Assembly: GCF_031143425.1 (NCBI RefSeq) | Contig: NC_090440.1 | Span: forward strand, 340,507,844-340,571,843 | DNA length: 64,000 nucleotides | Reading direction: 5' to 3' | Source of the DNA: Pleurodeles waltl | Lineage: Eukaryota > Chordata > Amphibia > Caudata > Salamandridae | Shown: one piece after another, positions 33,140 through 45,237 of the stretch | How the letters are laid out: every line of letters starts with the position of its first letter | How positions within the stretch are numbered: the first letter of the stretch is position 1 | Position numbers and translations under genes: made by a program | The notes under the pieces: generated by a model | The model's database searches: none | Seen by the model: only the letters and a program-made list of their open reading frames with translations | What the model was told of the DNA's origin: nothing

Positions 33140-35350
33140 AGCCGTTAGTAAGTCGTGATTAGGTCCAGTTTGTGGGTGGCTCATGTTTAAGGATAAATGA
33201 AGGTTCCCTGAGACCAGCATATGCCTTTTGTAACATTCAAAAAATAGAAGAGGTGTCATGGTCTCTAAGAGTTACCTCAACACAAGTTGCAGAATTAATT
33301 GCTCTTACTAGACCTAGCAGCTTGATAACCCAAATTAGAAGGACTATATTACAGATATTCAGTACGGCTTTAGTGTGGTCCATGAGTTTTGACAGTTAAG
33401 GTCACAGAGACGTTTCATGACATGACATCACCAGGATCCACGATTAGGAACAGGGAGCAAGTGAGGTGATTGCTAGAAGCCTTTTAGCTTTTGACTGAAA
33501 CTGCAGTAGTTAAATGTGCAGCCCACAGGAGCGACAATGGTTATGTCACTGTCGGTAACAGATATGCGTCTGAAGCAGATCAACAGAGCTGGATGAGAGC
33601 AGGATGTGAAAAAGAGTAAAATGACATTTGAGTTTCAATAGATGGAAGACCAATGTTACTGGAATAGTCTAGTGTCCCCTATGATGAGATATTTCCATTT
33701 AGGTAGAGATGTTATAGTCAGGTCATTTAGACTGAATTTGTTTAATCCCAGATACAGGGCCCATTCAGCAGTATTTTGTCAATGATGTGCAACCTGTCAA
33801 CAAATGAGTGTAGGGTACAGAACACCAGTAGCAATGAGTCACATAGACAGATCAGGTGGAGCCTTCAACAGAATGCAGATGGATTTTATTGAAATGCCTA
33901 ATTATAATGGGTTGAGACATGTCCTCGTTATGGTGTGCATTTTCTCTAGGTAGGTGGAAGCCAACCCAGCAAGGACACATGACAGCCTCACTATATCCGA
34001 ATTACTGTTAAGCGAGTTGGGGCCAGATGTAAGAAGCGTTTTGCGCCATGCCAAACGCGCATGCACAAGTCTGTTCCGACTCGCAAAATGGGAATGCGAC
34101 TCACAAATAGGAAGGGGTGTTCCCACCGCGATGCAGAATTGCTTTGTGACCACGAAAGCGGTCGCAAAGCAATTTGCAGTTAGCACCCACGTGAAGTGGG
34201 TGCTAACTCATTCGCAAAAGGGAAGGGGTTCCAATGGGGCCCCTTCCCCTATGTGAATGTCGCAAAAAAATGGACCACTGCCTACTCTGAAAAAACAAAA
34301 ACAAATGGTTTCATTTTTTATTTTGTATTGCAACTCGTTTTCCTTTAAGAAAAACAGGGTGCAATAAAAAAAAACAGCTTTATTGAAAAAGCAGTCACAG
34401 ACATGGAGGTCTGCTGTCTCCAGCAGGCCACCATCCCTGTGAGTGCAGGGAATCATAAGGGGGTCGCAAATTGTGGCCCACCTCATTAATATTAATGAGG
34501 TGGGTCTTCTTGCAATTCGCAGAAGGTGTTTGAGACACCATTCTGCAGATGATTTTGCGAATCGGAAATTGCGAGTCGCACCGACTCCCAATTTCCGATT
34601 CGCAAAAACCTTTCTTGCTACATCTGGCCCTTGGTCCCTATTCCTAGGTATGGCATACCAGTTTCCCTGGAGTCAGATCGGGGAACCACTTTAACAGTGA
34701 GATAATTAAAATGTTGTGTGCAGCACTGCAAGCTCAATGGAAGCTACACTGAAGGTACTGACCTGAATTGTTGAGCAGATGAACTGAATGATTAAATCTT
34801 GATTGGCAAAAGTCTCTGCTTCTACTTCATTGAACTAGCCTATTGCTTTACCTTTGGTGCTAATGAGTCTATGAAGTACACCTGAAAGAAGGAAATGTTT
34901 ATCCCCACTTGAGATACTTATAGGAAGAATAATGAGATTGCCTGCTGTACCTGCAAATGCCTTTTGAATTTAACAGATGATATGGTACTCAATTACTGCA
35001 AAGGACTAGCTGATGTGATGTGATGTATTCTGTCTCTCAACAGTTTGACGCTGTCACTATAAATCCATATCAAGGTGCCGGAGCCATGGACTGGTGACTG
35101 GGTGCTAATCAAGAATCATGTGAGGCAGTCCTGTCTGGAGCCATGGTGGAAATCCCCCTAACAAGTAATCCTGATCATGAATACAGCAGTCAAGTGTGCT
35201 TGAGGGCCAAACCGGATGCAAGCTTCACATACCCAAAGAACAAATACAGTTCTATGAGCCAGAACCAAGAACACTGGTGAAGGTACCAACATAAGTTGAC
35301 CAGGCTACTTAAGGTTATGAACAAAGCCAGAACATTGAAAGGGGTGTTAG
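33140..35350 (+). pseudogene. Retroviral RNase H and integrase relic, split by a MITE
   Basis: RNase H-like blocks (about 33170-33380) are followed by an integrase zinc-finger remnant (CATCQQM, about 33785) and the integrase core start (MQMDFIEMP, about 33870). The core is interrupted at 34020 by a 611-bp Harbinger MITE and continues after 34630. Later sequence holds many stops. Inactive. Confidence 0.7.
34020..34630. mobile_element. 611-bp Harbinger MITE related to element E, TSD TTG
   Basis: Inverted ends GGGCCAGATGTA (34020) and TACATCTGGCCC (ending 34630) are the same as element E's, and the interior shares GCGACTCGCA and TTTGCGAATCGGAAA motifs. TTG flanks both sides (34017-34019 and 34631-34633). 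It has no genes and was presumably moved by an E-type transposase. Confidence 0.93.
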
Positions 35351-35599
35351 GGGTGAAGATCCTCAGATAATTGTTGAATATCTCACAGAGTGGCATTGGT
35401 GCTTTTGCCATTGAAAGTGGGAAAGCAGAAGCTCAAGCTGAAATGACAGTTTAAATACCCTCAGAACAACAAGAAGATCCAGGAGGAGGAACATGTTCTG
35501 AATCAAGGAGAAAGAGAGATGCCCACAATGCTAATTGGCCAAAAACTTAAAATTGGGCTATCATTGCTGTAGTGCAAAGTGCCCAAATGTCACAATTTT

Positions 35600-36850
35600 C
35601 ATCTTTTTGTGCAGCGGAGTACACTCTGATGAGAGCCAAGGGTCCAGGACCTGAGGAAGTACATCTTGAAGATTAGGCACCCTGTCCAGCAGAAGCAGGC
35701 AGGACTCAGGGAGGTTCACTTTCAGTAGTTCAGCTGGGCAGTAGCAGGAAGGCCTATGAAGTTTGCTGTGTCCCCCTGTAGCTCACACAGGAGACCAGCC
35801 AACTGTCCCTTGGAGTCAATATGGGTTAGCCTGGGATGAAGGCAAGCAGATCCAGTCTTCCTTTTCAGACAGCAAGGCAGTACTAGCAGCTGGAAATTCT
35901 TCTGGCAACAAGGACCTCCTTTCTCTGTAACTTTCACAGGTCCAGGATTGTTCAGAAGAGTGGCTCTGGAAGTCCAATATTCATACCTGGTGCTTCAGCT
36001 TCCTCTGTCAAGGTCCACACTGTCCACACTGTCTGGGGTGACAGAAGACAGGCTGGCCTATTGTCAGGTTCCTTTATGTGTACAGGGGGGAAAGCCTTTG
36101 AAGTGTAAGCGGGGTTGGATACAGCCGTGCCCCAGTCATCCCTATAGTGTGGCCCACCCTGTCCACACCTAAGCCTCCTGCCTCCTTTGTGTTACTGTCT
36201 GGAAGGAATACACATACCCCAGTCGAAGAGCCATTCACAAGGGCGCTGGTAGAAGGCATACAATTGTTGGGACAAGAAAATGTAAACTTTCTAAAGTGTC
36301 ATTTTCAGAATTGTGACTTAACATTACCATTAAATGGTATTTAAAATGCAATTCATTTGAGTCTATCGGCTCCCAATCCATAGTAAATTAATGGGAGAGA
36401 CAGGCTTTACAGTAATTGACTTTAGGAGTTTTTCACTGCCAGTACATGTAAAATTTAAGTACACATCCTACTTTTTAAATACAATGCACCCGGCCTTATT
36501 AGCGTTTAAGGTCTACCTTAGGGAAGACCTGTGAATATTAAGAAAGAAGGTTGTGGCCTTGGGAAAAGCTTCCTTTATATTGCTAGGTCAAAATAACAAT
36601 TTAAAACTTCACTAGAGGCTATAGTGGCAGATCTTAGACATGTTTTAAATCGCAACTTTAGTGGGTGGAAGAATGAGTGTTGGAGGCCCACTACTAGCAT
36701 ATAATTTACAGGCCCTACGTAACACCGTGAAAAAAACTCAATCACATTGGAGAAATTATCAATCTATACGTCCGCTGAAGCAGATCAGAAAATATTCACA
36801 ACTTTTTTAGCTAACACTTTGCATAGAGTTATTTCAATGTTAATCCTTGG
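35600..36850 (+). repeat. LTR-like repeat family Y, copy 1
   Basis: 35680-36300 shares ordered words with 38000-38450 and 39300-39430: GCCAGCCAACT, a TGTCTGGAAGGAATACACA-like block, and AACTTTCTAAA followed by a CATTTTC block. This looks like one long LTR or nonautonomous retroelement family with two decayed copies in the window. No coding sequence seen. Confidence 0.5.
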
Positions 36851-36879
36851 ATATATATTAAAGGAAGAATCTTAGTGAT

Positions 36880-37500
36880 CTCACTCAAGCTTTGGTCATT
36901 ACAGTAGACATTGCAAAAACCTATGTCAATGACTGATGGGGCCAAGGCCTTTGACTGCATCAAAAGGACTTATTTATGGAAAGCTATGTATAAGGGAGCT
37001 CTTGGCCAGAAACAGTTAATTGCTGTTATGTCATTCGAACAGTGAAAGTCCTGTTCAACACAGATCTTACTCAAGAAATTAGAAACTAAGCAAGGTGTCT
37101 CTCTATCACCCATCCGATTTCGGCATTTTATTTAATTCTTCACTTGCAAAAATGAAATTTGTGCCATTTAAGAATAATAGATATAGTAGGAAGGTGGCTT
37201 GTGTGGAGATAACCTGCTTATATTTACGTCACAATCTATTGAAAGACATCTTTGAGGTATTTCAGGAAGCAAAATTAACAATGATAAATCATAAATTTGG
37301 TTTGAGTAAGAAGTGACTACTGCAAGACTAAGTACCTGGGAGTACTTTTGAGTTACAATTATAACCAAATGAGGAAATCAGGAAAGCATACAAATGCCAT
37401 CCATAAAAAAGATTTAAAAAGGTCACTGATGAGGTAAGGAATCTTTAACTATTCCTTAATTATAGGTGTCCCTTTCCATTTTATTGGAAGGCTAAATATC
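36880..37500 (+). pseudogene. LINE reverse transcriptase fragment
   Basis: TDGAKAFDCI (about 36935) resembles RT motif A with its catalytic Asp, followed 150 bases later by KQGVSLSPI, the usual next RT block, and then by AKLTMINHKFGLSKK-like sequence. Frames are broken and no 5' or 3' boundaries are visible. Possibly related to the LINE at 12740-15231. Confidence 0.6.
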
Positions 37501-38499
37501 ATAAAAATGTAGACCCTCCATTTTGCAAAGGTAAGTCACAAAATCCAACTTCTAATAAAAACTTTGATTTGGGGGGGAAATGGGCAAGACAAAGGATAAC
37601 CTGGAACCACTCACCCAATCCCTGAAGAAAGGGTGCTGGGTGGTTCAAATTTTTCAACTTTACTGTTGGACCTATAAAATAAAACAATTTAGCCACTAAT
37701 CACGCCAATGAAAACTGAAACCCATAGAGACAGAATGAAAATATATATATATGTATAACCAGATCCGATTCACCCTATTCAGTCGCTGCAATTTGTAATA
37801 TGTAAAGTAGTAGTGCAGCAGTAACACCTATGTGCTGCAAAATGCTATTCACACACTTATGTCTGAAACCATCTGCCTCTGTCTGTGTGGAGATATATGC
37901 CAAGGGGGGAGAGATCTCTGCACACTTAGGTATACGTTTATGTAGTGAATGTAGCTGGAAAATCAGGAATGCTTACTACTAAATTGGCAGGTCTGAGAAA
38001 TTAGGTTGTGGGTTCAAGATGGTTGGAACCCTTTCTGTACCAGAGGCTCTGATCAGGAGGCCAGCCAACTAGTTCTTGGAATCAGTCTGAAAGTCCTAGG
38101 TTCAAGGTGGGGAACAGATCTCATCCAGCAGGAGAGGCTTGTGAAGGCAAAGGCAGGCTTCGGGCAGCAAAGCAGTCCTTCTTGGTGCAGCAAAGCAGCC
38201 TTCTGAAGTACACAGCAGGCCACAGCAGCAGACAGTCCTCTGAGAGTCCTTACATAGGTTCAGGAATGTGAACTAAGGAGTGGGTCTGAGGGTTTACTTT
38301 TTTATACCAGATGCCCACTTTAAATTAGGAGAAACTTGTGGAAGCCCCCCTACACACAGAGGTTTGCAGAGTTTCCTACCTCCATGCCCAGACTTCAGCC
38401 TGGCTACAGGTACATAAGGCTAGTGTGAAGCTCTTTGTGTGAAAGCAGGGCACAGCCAAGTAAAGAGCAAGTGGGGCTGCTCTCATCTGTTGTTCATAG

Positions 38500-39295
38500 T
38501 ATGACCCCATCTAGATTTCCGCCACAAGCAGGACGGAAATCCGGCTGTGGCCATACTGGTGGATGGTGGTGGCACTGCTATCACCAGCAGCGCCACACCA
38601 GTAGACCGCCACCAACCGTATTATGAAAAACAATACAGCTTGGCGGTGTTCTGCTGGGGGCGCTGCTGGTGATAGCAGGGCCCCGTCCCCTGCGGGAAGA
38701 CCCCCTGGATTCATGTAAGTCAGGTTCCTGACAGGGGAGGGGGCTGGGTGGTGGTGTGTGTGGGTGTGGGAGTGTGTGCATGTATGTGTGATTGCGTGCA
38801 TGAATGCCAGTGTGTGTTTAGTGTTGTTTGCATGCATGTATGAAGGTGTGTGAGTGTGTGTATAAAGGTGTGTGAGTGCGTGTATGTATAGAAATGTGAA
38901 TGCGTGTATGTTTTGATGTATGTGCAGATTAGTGCGTATATGACTGTACGCATGTGTGTATGTATGTGTGGATGAGTGCGTATATGACTGTATGTGTATG
39001 TATGAGGGCATAGATGTAGGGGGGGTTGTGGGGTGTCTGGGGAGTTACGAGCGCCACGGAAACCATGGCAGTAGGCAGGGTCGTAATACCACAGGCGGTA
39101 CAATAGCACCCGCTGGGCTGGAGATGGTTATCTCCAGCCCGGACGCTGCTACCGCCATGGCGGTCGGAGCAGTACATTTGCGGGTTGGCTTCAGTAAGTA
39201 CCGCCAGCCTGTTGGCAGTACTACTGCCAGCCTGTTGGTGGTACTACCCCCACATTAACACCGACCACCAGGGTCATAATGACCCCCTTAGTCTT
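38500..39295. mobile_element. Harbinger-like MITE with internal TG-rich tract
   Basis: Imperfect inverted words flank it (TATGACCCCATC at 38500, GGTCATAATGACCCCC ending about 39292). The interior is GC-rich with several inverted repeats: 38523-38543 (GGAAATCCGG type), GCGCTGCTGGTGATAGCA against the region at about 38578-38595, and CTGGAGATGG...CCATCTCCAG at about 39116. 38745-39005 is a degenerate (TG)n/(TGTGTATG)n tract. Confidence 0.6.
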
Positions 39296-40414
39296 TCTAC
39301 TGTGTGGCTGTCAGGGAGGAATATACAAAGGCTAACTGCCACTCACCCTTAGTCATGGTACTCAGCAACACCCTCCAGACACCAAATGGTAAGGGCACAA
39401 AAATAGCAACTTTCTAAAAAATGTATTTTCTTTATTGTAAAGCTGAAATCAAATTTTCAGCTTTAAAGTGGATCTTAATTTTCAATTCACAGACACCAAA
39501 CATGAATTTCCTACCTGCTCCCAATCAAATGTTAACACTTATTGAATATAATAATATAACACAGTTATCCTATGAGAGACATGTAAAACATGTCAATCTT
39601 TTTAAATTCACTGCATCCTGCCAAAGGGCTGTTTGGGGGCTACTTTAGGGGTAGCTTATAATTATCAAAGGAGTTTTAGGCTAGGCAAAGGGGCTGTTTT
39701 GCCTCGTCCATTTGGTAGTTTATATTTGCTGGCCTGAGACATGTTTTAAAGGGCTACTTAAGTGAGTGACACAATAAGTGCTGCAGGACGACTCAAACCA
39801 TTTATTTACAGGTCCTGTGTATATGATATACCACTCTACTAGGCTTTTTATAAGTAAATTGAGTATCCCAATTGGATGTGTGCCAATGTTACCATGTTTT
39901 AGGAAGTGAACATAAGAACTGTTGCACTGGTTATTAGGGGTAAATTGCACTGAGTGCTAAGGCCAAGAAAAACAATTTCAGAAAAATCGGAGGCTGAAGG
40001 TAAAACTTTTGGTGGGAAAACAGCTCTACAGCAGACAGGTCTAACAGATGGGTTTTAAGATGTCTAATGAGGAGTTTAGGGAAGGACATCTACTACAAAA
40101 CACACCTCCACAAAAGAGTAAAACTATTACTACTTTCCTGAGCCCAGTGTTTCGGCTTTCGTTCCTCATAAGGGATTCCACTGATAACAGTCAAATTGGT
40201 CCCTAAAGGAGAATTGGACACAAGAAATGTGTGCATGGAGATGCAAACAATAGGAACAACATGTGAGAGAACCCTTATCTAGCTGTCAAGGATCATTATA
40301 TCAGTTAAATGTATGTATTCTAAACAGTATAGTCAACCACAGGAGAATTGTGAGTAGCAGAGTAATAGCGCTGAGCCTCCTCACTGACAAGTCAGCTGCA
40401 GCAATGTTGAAGCA

Positions 40415-40462
40415 TTCTAGAATATTTTGGAACATTCTACAGTATGTTGGAACATTCTAGAA
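40415..40462. promoter_or_regulatory. In-phase heat-shock-element-like array
   Basis: Seven pentamer cores lie on one 5-bp register: TTC at 40415, GAA 40420, GAA 40430, TTC 40435, GAA 40450, TTC 40455, GAA 40460. The last three form a contiguous GAACATTCTAGAA element. This matches the HSF1 binding rule of alternating nGAAn units. Function is inferred; it lies in LTR-like sequence upstream of a CCAAT box. Confidence 0.55.
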
Positions 40463-40687
40463 TATGCCAAAATCCTCTTAGTAAGCCTTTCTGAGATTTG
40501 CACATCTCGGCGGCCATTTTGAGTTGCACGCCCAAACACTGTGTCCACTGTTAGCCAATCGGTGTTGAGAGAGCAGCAACCAGGATACTTACCTGTTTCC
40601 TCGAGCAACACCTTCCCACTCCTGCAACAGCAGACCCCAACTTTATTTGGCACAGTGACAGGAGCTTGACTTCAGACTCAACATTAA

Positions 40688-41085
40688 GCCCTTCATTAAG
40701 AGTCTGGTGGTCCTAGGACGGCCAGACTTGCGGTGGCGGTCAGACCACTGCCAAAATGGTGGTCTGACCTTCACATCATGACTGTGGTGAAAGCACTATG
40801 GTTGGACTGCCGGCACTGCCACTTTTTTTGCCAGCCGACAGCCTGGCGGTGCCGGCGGTCTGAATCCGCCAGGGCCACCGCAGCAAGCAGGGTTGCCCTG
40901 GAAATTACAAGTACCCTCTCCACCAGTTTTACATGGCAGTTGCACCACCATGTAAATACGTTGTGCTGAGGGCCACATGGGGGCCCCTGCACTGCCCATG
41001 CAAGTAGCATGGGCAGTGCCGGAGCCCTCATGGGGAGCCCCATTGCGCTTTTCATTTTCTGCTTGGTAGACAGTTGTTAGACTTG
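40688..41085. mobile_element. Truncated Harbinger-like MITE with hairpin
   Basis: The left end GCCCTTCATTAAGAGTCTGG resembles the B/D-type TIR. The interior has hairpins, including 40986-41022, related to that at 17674-17710. No right TIR is visible before the next repeat begins at about 41085. Confidence 0.55.
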
Positions 41086-42241
41086 GCATCATTGGCATGG
41101 TCTCCCCTAACTGTTTGCCCCTACTTTTCCCCTACTTCCAGGTTGTTTCTGTGTGCTGTTGCTCTGGACTCTTTACCACTGCCGACCAGTGCTAAAATGT
41201 AAGTGTTCCCTGTATAAATTATATGTGTACATTGGCTTATCCATGATTGGCACATTTAATTTACTAGTAAGTCCCTAGTAAAGTACATTAGAGGTGGCTA
41301 GGGGCTGTAAATCAAATGCTACTAGTGGGCCTGCAGCACCGGTTGTAACACCCACATTAGTAGCCCTGTAAACAGGACTCAGACCTGCAACTGAAGTGTC
41401 TGTGAGTGAAGCTTTAAACTGCCAATTCGACTTGGCATGTATACCCACTTGCCAGGCCTAAACTTTCCCTTTTTATACATGTAAGGCACCCCTTAGTTAG
41501 ACCCTAGGTAGCCCCAGGGCTAGGGTGTAGTGTATGTTAAAGGTGGGAGAGGTACTTATGTGTTTTACATGTCCTGACAGTGAAATAATGATAAATTCGG
41601 TTTTCACTGTTGCAAGGCCTATCTCTCTCACAGGTTAACATGGGAGCTGCCTTTAAACATTATTAAAGTGCAGATTCCCTTTGGGAGCAGACAGGCATGG
41701 AGTTTGAGGTCTCTGAACTCACAATTTAACAAATACATCTTTTAGTGAAGTTGGCTTTTAGATTGTGTGTTTGAAAATGCCACTTTCAGAAAATAGGCAT
41801 TTTCTTGCTTAAACCATTCTGTGGCTCTGTTTGTTTGTGGATTCCCTGTCTGGGTCAGTTTGACAGTTGGGTTGTGTGCCCTGCTCTTCTAGGCAGTGAC
41901 ACAAAGGGAGCTGGGGTAAAGCCTGAAAATCCTGATGGGCCATCTGGGCTGAGGGGAAGAGTGGAGACTTACACCTGAAAGCGCTGTGCCTGCCCTCACA
42001 CAATGCAGTCTCCAACATCCTGGCATGTGTCTGGGACCTGGCCTGGGCAAGGCAGGATCTTAAAAACAAAAGAGACTTCTCTTTGAAGTGGGCCTACTTG
42101 AAAGGCAGAAAGGGGTATAAGAAGAGCACCCAAAACCCCTGAAAATCAGATTACTTCTGTAATGAGCTGTTGTATGGCTACCCTGTGAGGGGACCTTTGA
42201 GTCTGTTAATGGAGGCTTTGGAAAAAGCCCCTAGTAACCTC
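41086..42241 (+). repeat. LTR-like interspersed repeat next to gypsy pol
   Basis: No frames of note. The sequence has LTR-like properties, with a TATA-like GGGGTATAAGAAG at about 42112 near its right end. It abuts gypsy integrase sequence directly, without gag or protease, so the junction is not a normal LTR-internal boundary. I believe this is a common salamander repeat but cannot confirm it here. Confidence 0.4.
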
Positions 42242-42852
42242 CCCAGGATGCATTCAGTTACATGCTGGCTCTGAGAATCCAGAAAGCCCGCCTCAGAACT
42301 CTCGCACAAGGGAACCTGGAAGAAAGCCAGGAAGACATGAAACGCTGGTATGACCAGAATGCCACTCTGGCCGAGTTTCAAACTGGTCAAAAAGTGTGGG
42401 TGATGGTACCAGTGGAGGCTAGGGCATTCCAAGACAAGTGGACTGGGCCATTTGAGTGGTAGAGCGCAAGAGGGAAGTCACCTACCCGGTGGACTTGCGG
42501 ACTCCTAGGAACCCCTTGAGGGTCCTGCATGTGAACCAGCTCAAGCCACACTAAATTGTCCATGCTCCTAGCAACAGATGATGGGGTGGAGGAAGAGAGT
42601 GAGCCTCTTCCTGACCTCCTGTCTGCTGGAGACAAAGATGGGTCTGTGGAGGGAGTGATCCTCTCCCCCTCCCTGACCCCAGATCAGCCAAGGGACTCTC
42701 GGCAGGTGTTGGGTCAGTTCACCTCACTGTTCTGCGTGATCCCAGGGGTCACACACTTGTGTACACACGATGTGGACACTGCAGACAGTCCTCCTGTTAA
42801 ACACAAAGATTACAGAGTGACTGACAGGATTAGGGCTAACATTAAAGATAAA
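42242..42852 (+). pseudogene. Ty3/gypsy integrase C-terminal end and linker into RT
   Basis: AQGNLEESQEDMKRWYDQNA and RAFQDKWTGPFEW form the integrase C-terminal region including the GPF module; a shift near 42459 moves the rest (LRVLHVNQLKPH) to another frame. About 100 codons of linker follow, ending in CTHDVDTADSPPVKHKDYRV, the sequence that precedes RT in gypsy elements. It is cut at 42852 by Harbinger B; the RT continues at 53653. Integrase thus lies before RT. Confidence 0.8.
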
Positions 42853-43891
42853 AGCCCTCATTATGACTCTGGCAGTGAGTGGTAAAGTGGCAGTAATACC
42901 TCCAACAGGCTGGCGGTAATTACTGCCAAATTAAGACCATGGCGGTGAAAACTCCCATGGACAGCCAATGTACCACACCAACCGCCAGGGTGGAAATACC
43001 ACTCACAACGGCGGTAGCCGTCAATAGCCAGGTGGAAGACAAAGTACTGCCCACCATAATAAGACACATCAATCAGCCATGATTTCCTGGGCGGTACCAG
43101 CGCCATCAAAAGCCTGGTGGAAACGCATCACAGAAGAGAAAGGACTCACCATCGGAGACACAGGGAAGAACAACACGGCCATGGAACCCGAACTGCAAGT
43201 CTTTCTGATGCTTTTCTACGTTATGCTACACCTGGGACACCAACGCCGATGAAGACAATGACGGTGAGTACAGCTGCCTAACACACAAGGGAGGGAGGGA
43301 GGAAAACAAGTGTGACACACACACTAACAACACACAATTGACACACACACACCATACACACAACCAGCTGCACACGAAAAACAATGGCACACGATACATG
43401 GCTGAATAATTAAAGGACAACAAGAATGCACTAAGGTGAATGTATTGATATCAACAGCTAATAAATAATCCAATTGTATGTGAAACAGATATGTACAAAT
43501 GTACACAAAGGGCCACTGCCCAGTCCAATGTATTAAGGGCCCACATGGCCATAGGGCACAGTCCAAAGCCCAGCTCGACTCCTGACTTCATCCGGAAAAA
43601 ACTCTGCAGGGGCATCAGTTTGCAAGTGGGCAGGCACATTAGGGGCCTGAGGGGCACCTCAGCCGAATACGGGAAAAAGTCCACTGGTTCTGGAGGGCCC
43701 TTCATGCCCAGTTCTCTCCGCTGGGGAGTGCAAGTCCACAGTCTCATGTGTGGGTGACTTCCCAAAGGTTCTGGAGGGGGCTCCATGCCCATTTCTCTCT
43801 GCTGGGGAGTTCAAGGCCACAGTTTCTCAGGTGGGTGACTTTCACACTGGTTCAGGAGGGGGCACTTCGTACAGCAGCCCCTGAGGGTGGC

Positions 43892-44407
43892 CTACATGGC
43901 TTCCACTGGTGCTGATGGCTGCACAGTGGTGGCAGATGGAGGTGCCTCCTGGGCAGCCTCTGCTGGTGGTGATGGCTGCACTGTGGGGGCAGATGGAGGT
44001 GCCTCCTGGGCAGTCTCTGCTGGTGGTGATGGCTGCATTGTGGCTGCAGATGGAGGTGTCTCCTGGGAAGCCTCTGCTGGTGGTGATGCCTGCACTGTTG
44101 TGGCAGATGGAGGTGCCTCCTTGGAAGCCTTTGCTGGTGGTGAGGGATGCACTTCCTCAGCTGGCGGTGGGGACCCCGTGTCCACTGGTGGTGGTGGAGG
44201 CGTCACCCTGACAGCCTCCTCTGGAGTCGAATGCTTCTTCCCCTTCATGGCATGAGGCGTGGAATCCTTACCCTTCCTGGTAGGGGTTGAGGGCTTCTTC
44301 CCCTTCAAAGCAGGAGGTGCAGGCTCCTTCCCCTTCATCAAATGAGGTGTGGGATCCTTCCCTTTCTTGGCTGGTGAGTGGGATCCTTCACTTACTTGCC
44401 ACCACAA
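43892..44407 (-). CDS. Lys/Pro and Ala/Pro repeat protein of Harbinger B
   Basis: An open frame of 171 codons in the position of A's Lys/Ala/Pro ORF. It begins with about five basic units of 10-12 residues (such as KGKEPAPPALKG) and continues with four to five units of 20 residues resembling SPPAEAAQEAPPSATTVQP. Compared with A, the basic repeat is shorter and an acidic/Pro repeat has expanded. It may be the disordered tail of the Myb2 protein. Function unknown. Confidence 0.45.
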   Translation of the reverse strand: MWWQVSEGSHSPAKKGKDPTPHLMKGKEPAPPALKGKKPSTPTRKGKDSTPHAMKGKKHSTPEEAVRVTPPPPPVDTGSPPPAEEVHPSPPAKASKEAPPSATTVQASPPAEASQETPPSAATMQPSPPAETAQEAPPSAPTVQPSPPAEAAQEAPPSATTVQPSAPVEAM

Positions 44408-44520
44408 CTAGGTGGTGCCACCACTGTCTGCGTGGTCTGTTTGGTTGAGGTGCTGGGCTGTGTTGTTGTGAAACTGCTCTTACGGGAAGGAAGGAGGGGA
44501 GCGGGAGGGAAGAGCTCAAG

Positions 44521-44937
44521 TTAGGCAAGAAAAGGTTTTTTAGGGACTGTGGGGTGGGAGGAGGGAAGAGGGATGGGAGTGGAGGTGGAGGGAGTGGTTA
44601 TAGGAGGTGCATGTCTGCTGAATTTGGGTGCAGGTGCATGGGCAGAATGCTGTTGTGAGGTGGATGGCCATTGGGTGTGTGAGTGCTTGCGTTTGTGTCC
44701 TTTGGGGGTACAGACAGGGTGGGAGAGGACACAGGGGAAGAGTGCATGGATGTTGTGGAGGTATCTGCTAGAGAGGTGTGTGTGCTGCTTGGTGTGGTGA
44801 TGCTGGTGGTGGATGTTGATGCAGTGCATGCAGGTGTGAGTTTGGACGTGACTGTGAGGGAGGTAGAGGAGGAGGAGGAGGGGGAGACAGTGGAGGCAGT
44901 GGACGTGGTTGTGTCTGCAACTATCTGGTGTTGGCAT
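44521..44937 (-). pseudogene. Low-complexity Myb2 tail of Harbinger B
   Basis: Pro/Ser/Thr/His-rich frame corresponding to 7038-7601 in element A, but in shifted frames relative to it. No recognised domain. Confidence 0.3.
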
Positions 44938-45237
44938 GAGTGCTTGTGGGATGAAGTGTGGTGCCTGTGTTTACCTGTGCCACTCTTGGGTGTTGTCTTG
45001 TGTGCATGCTCGTCTGTATGTGTGCAGAGAATGGGTTAAGGTTGAGAAGACTGGGACTGGGAAGTGGTAGTTGGAGGGGGGACGGTAGAGACAGGGACAA
45101 AGGCTGCCATCAGAGAAGAGGCAAGAGCCTGTATCGATCTCTATTGGGCCGCCAATCCACCGTGGAATCCCTCCAGGAATGCATTGCATTGCTTCATCTG
45201 GGATGCCATCCCCTGGATGGCATTCACAATGGTTGAC

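Larger units (their letters stand above)
29645..35560 (+). mobile_element. Degenerate endogenous retrovirus, class I-like (gamma/epsilon-related)
   Basis: Gag-like remnants (about 30070-30700), protease, reverse transcriptase, RNase H and integrase relics occur in retroviral order on the plus strand, all broken by stops and shifts. Two MITEs sit inside it (30707-30867 and 34020-34630). LTRs could not be paired. The integrase relic trails off by about 35350 and no envelope gene is recognisable. It is a defective old copy without coding potential. Confidence 0.75.
37980..40680 (+). repeat. LTR-like repeat family Y, copy 2, split by a MITE
   Basis: 37980-38500 and 39296 onward resemble copy 1 at 35600-36850 in the same order, with the MITE at 38500-39295 between. 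The part from 40300 to 40660 has promoter-like features: a heat-shock-element-like array and a CCAAT box (CCAATCGG at about 40555). The end of the unit is not defined. Confidence 0.4.

Noticed and set aside
38745..39005. TG-rich tract with an antisense His/Thr-rich frame
   Set aside because: Simple-sequence DNA; frames in such tracts stay open without coding meaning.
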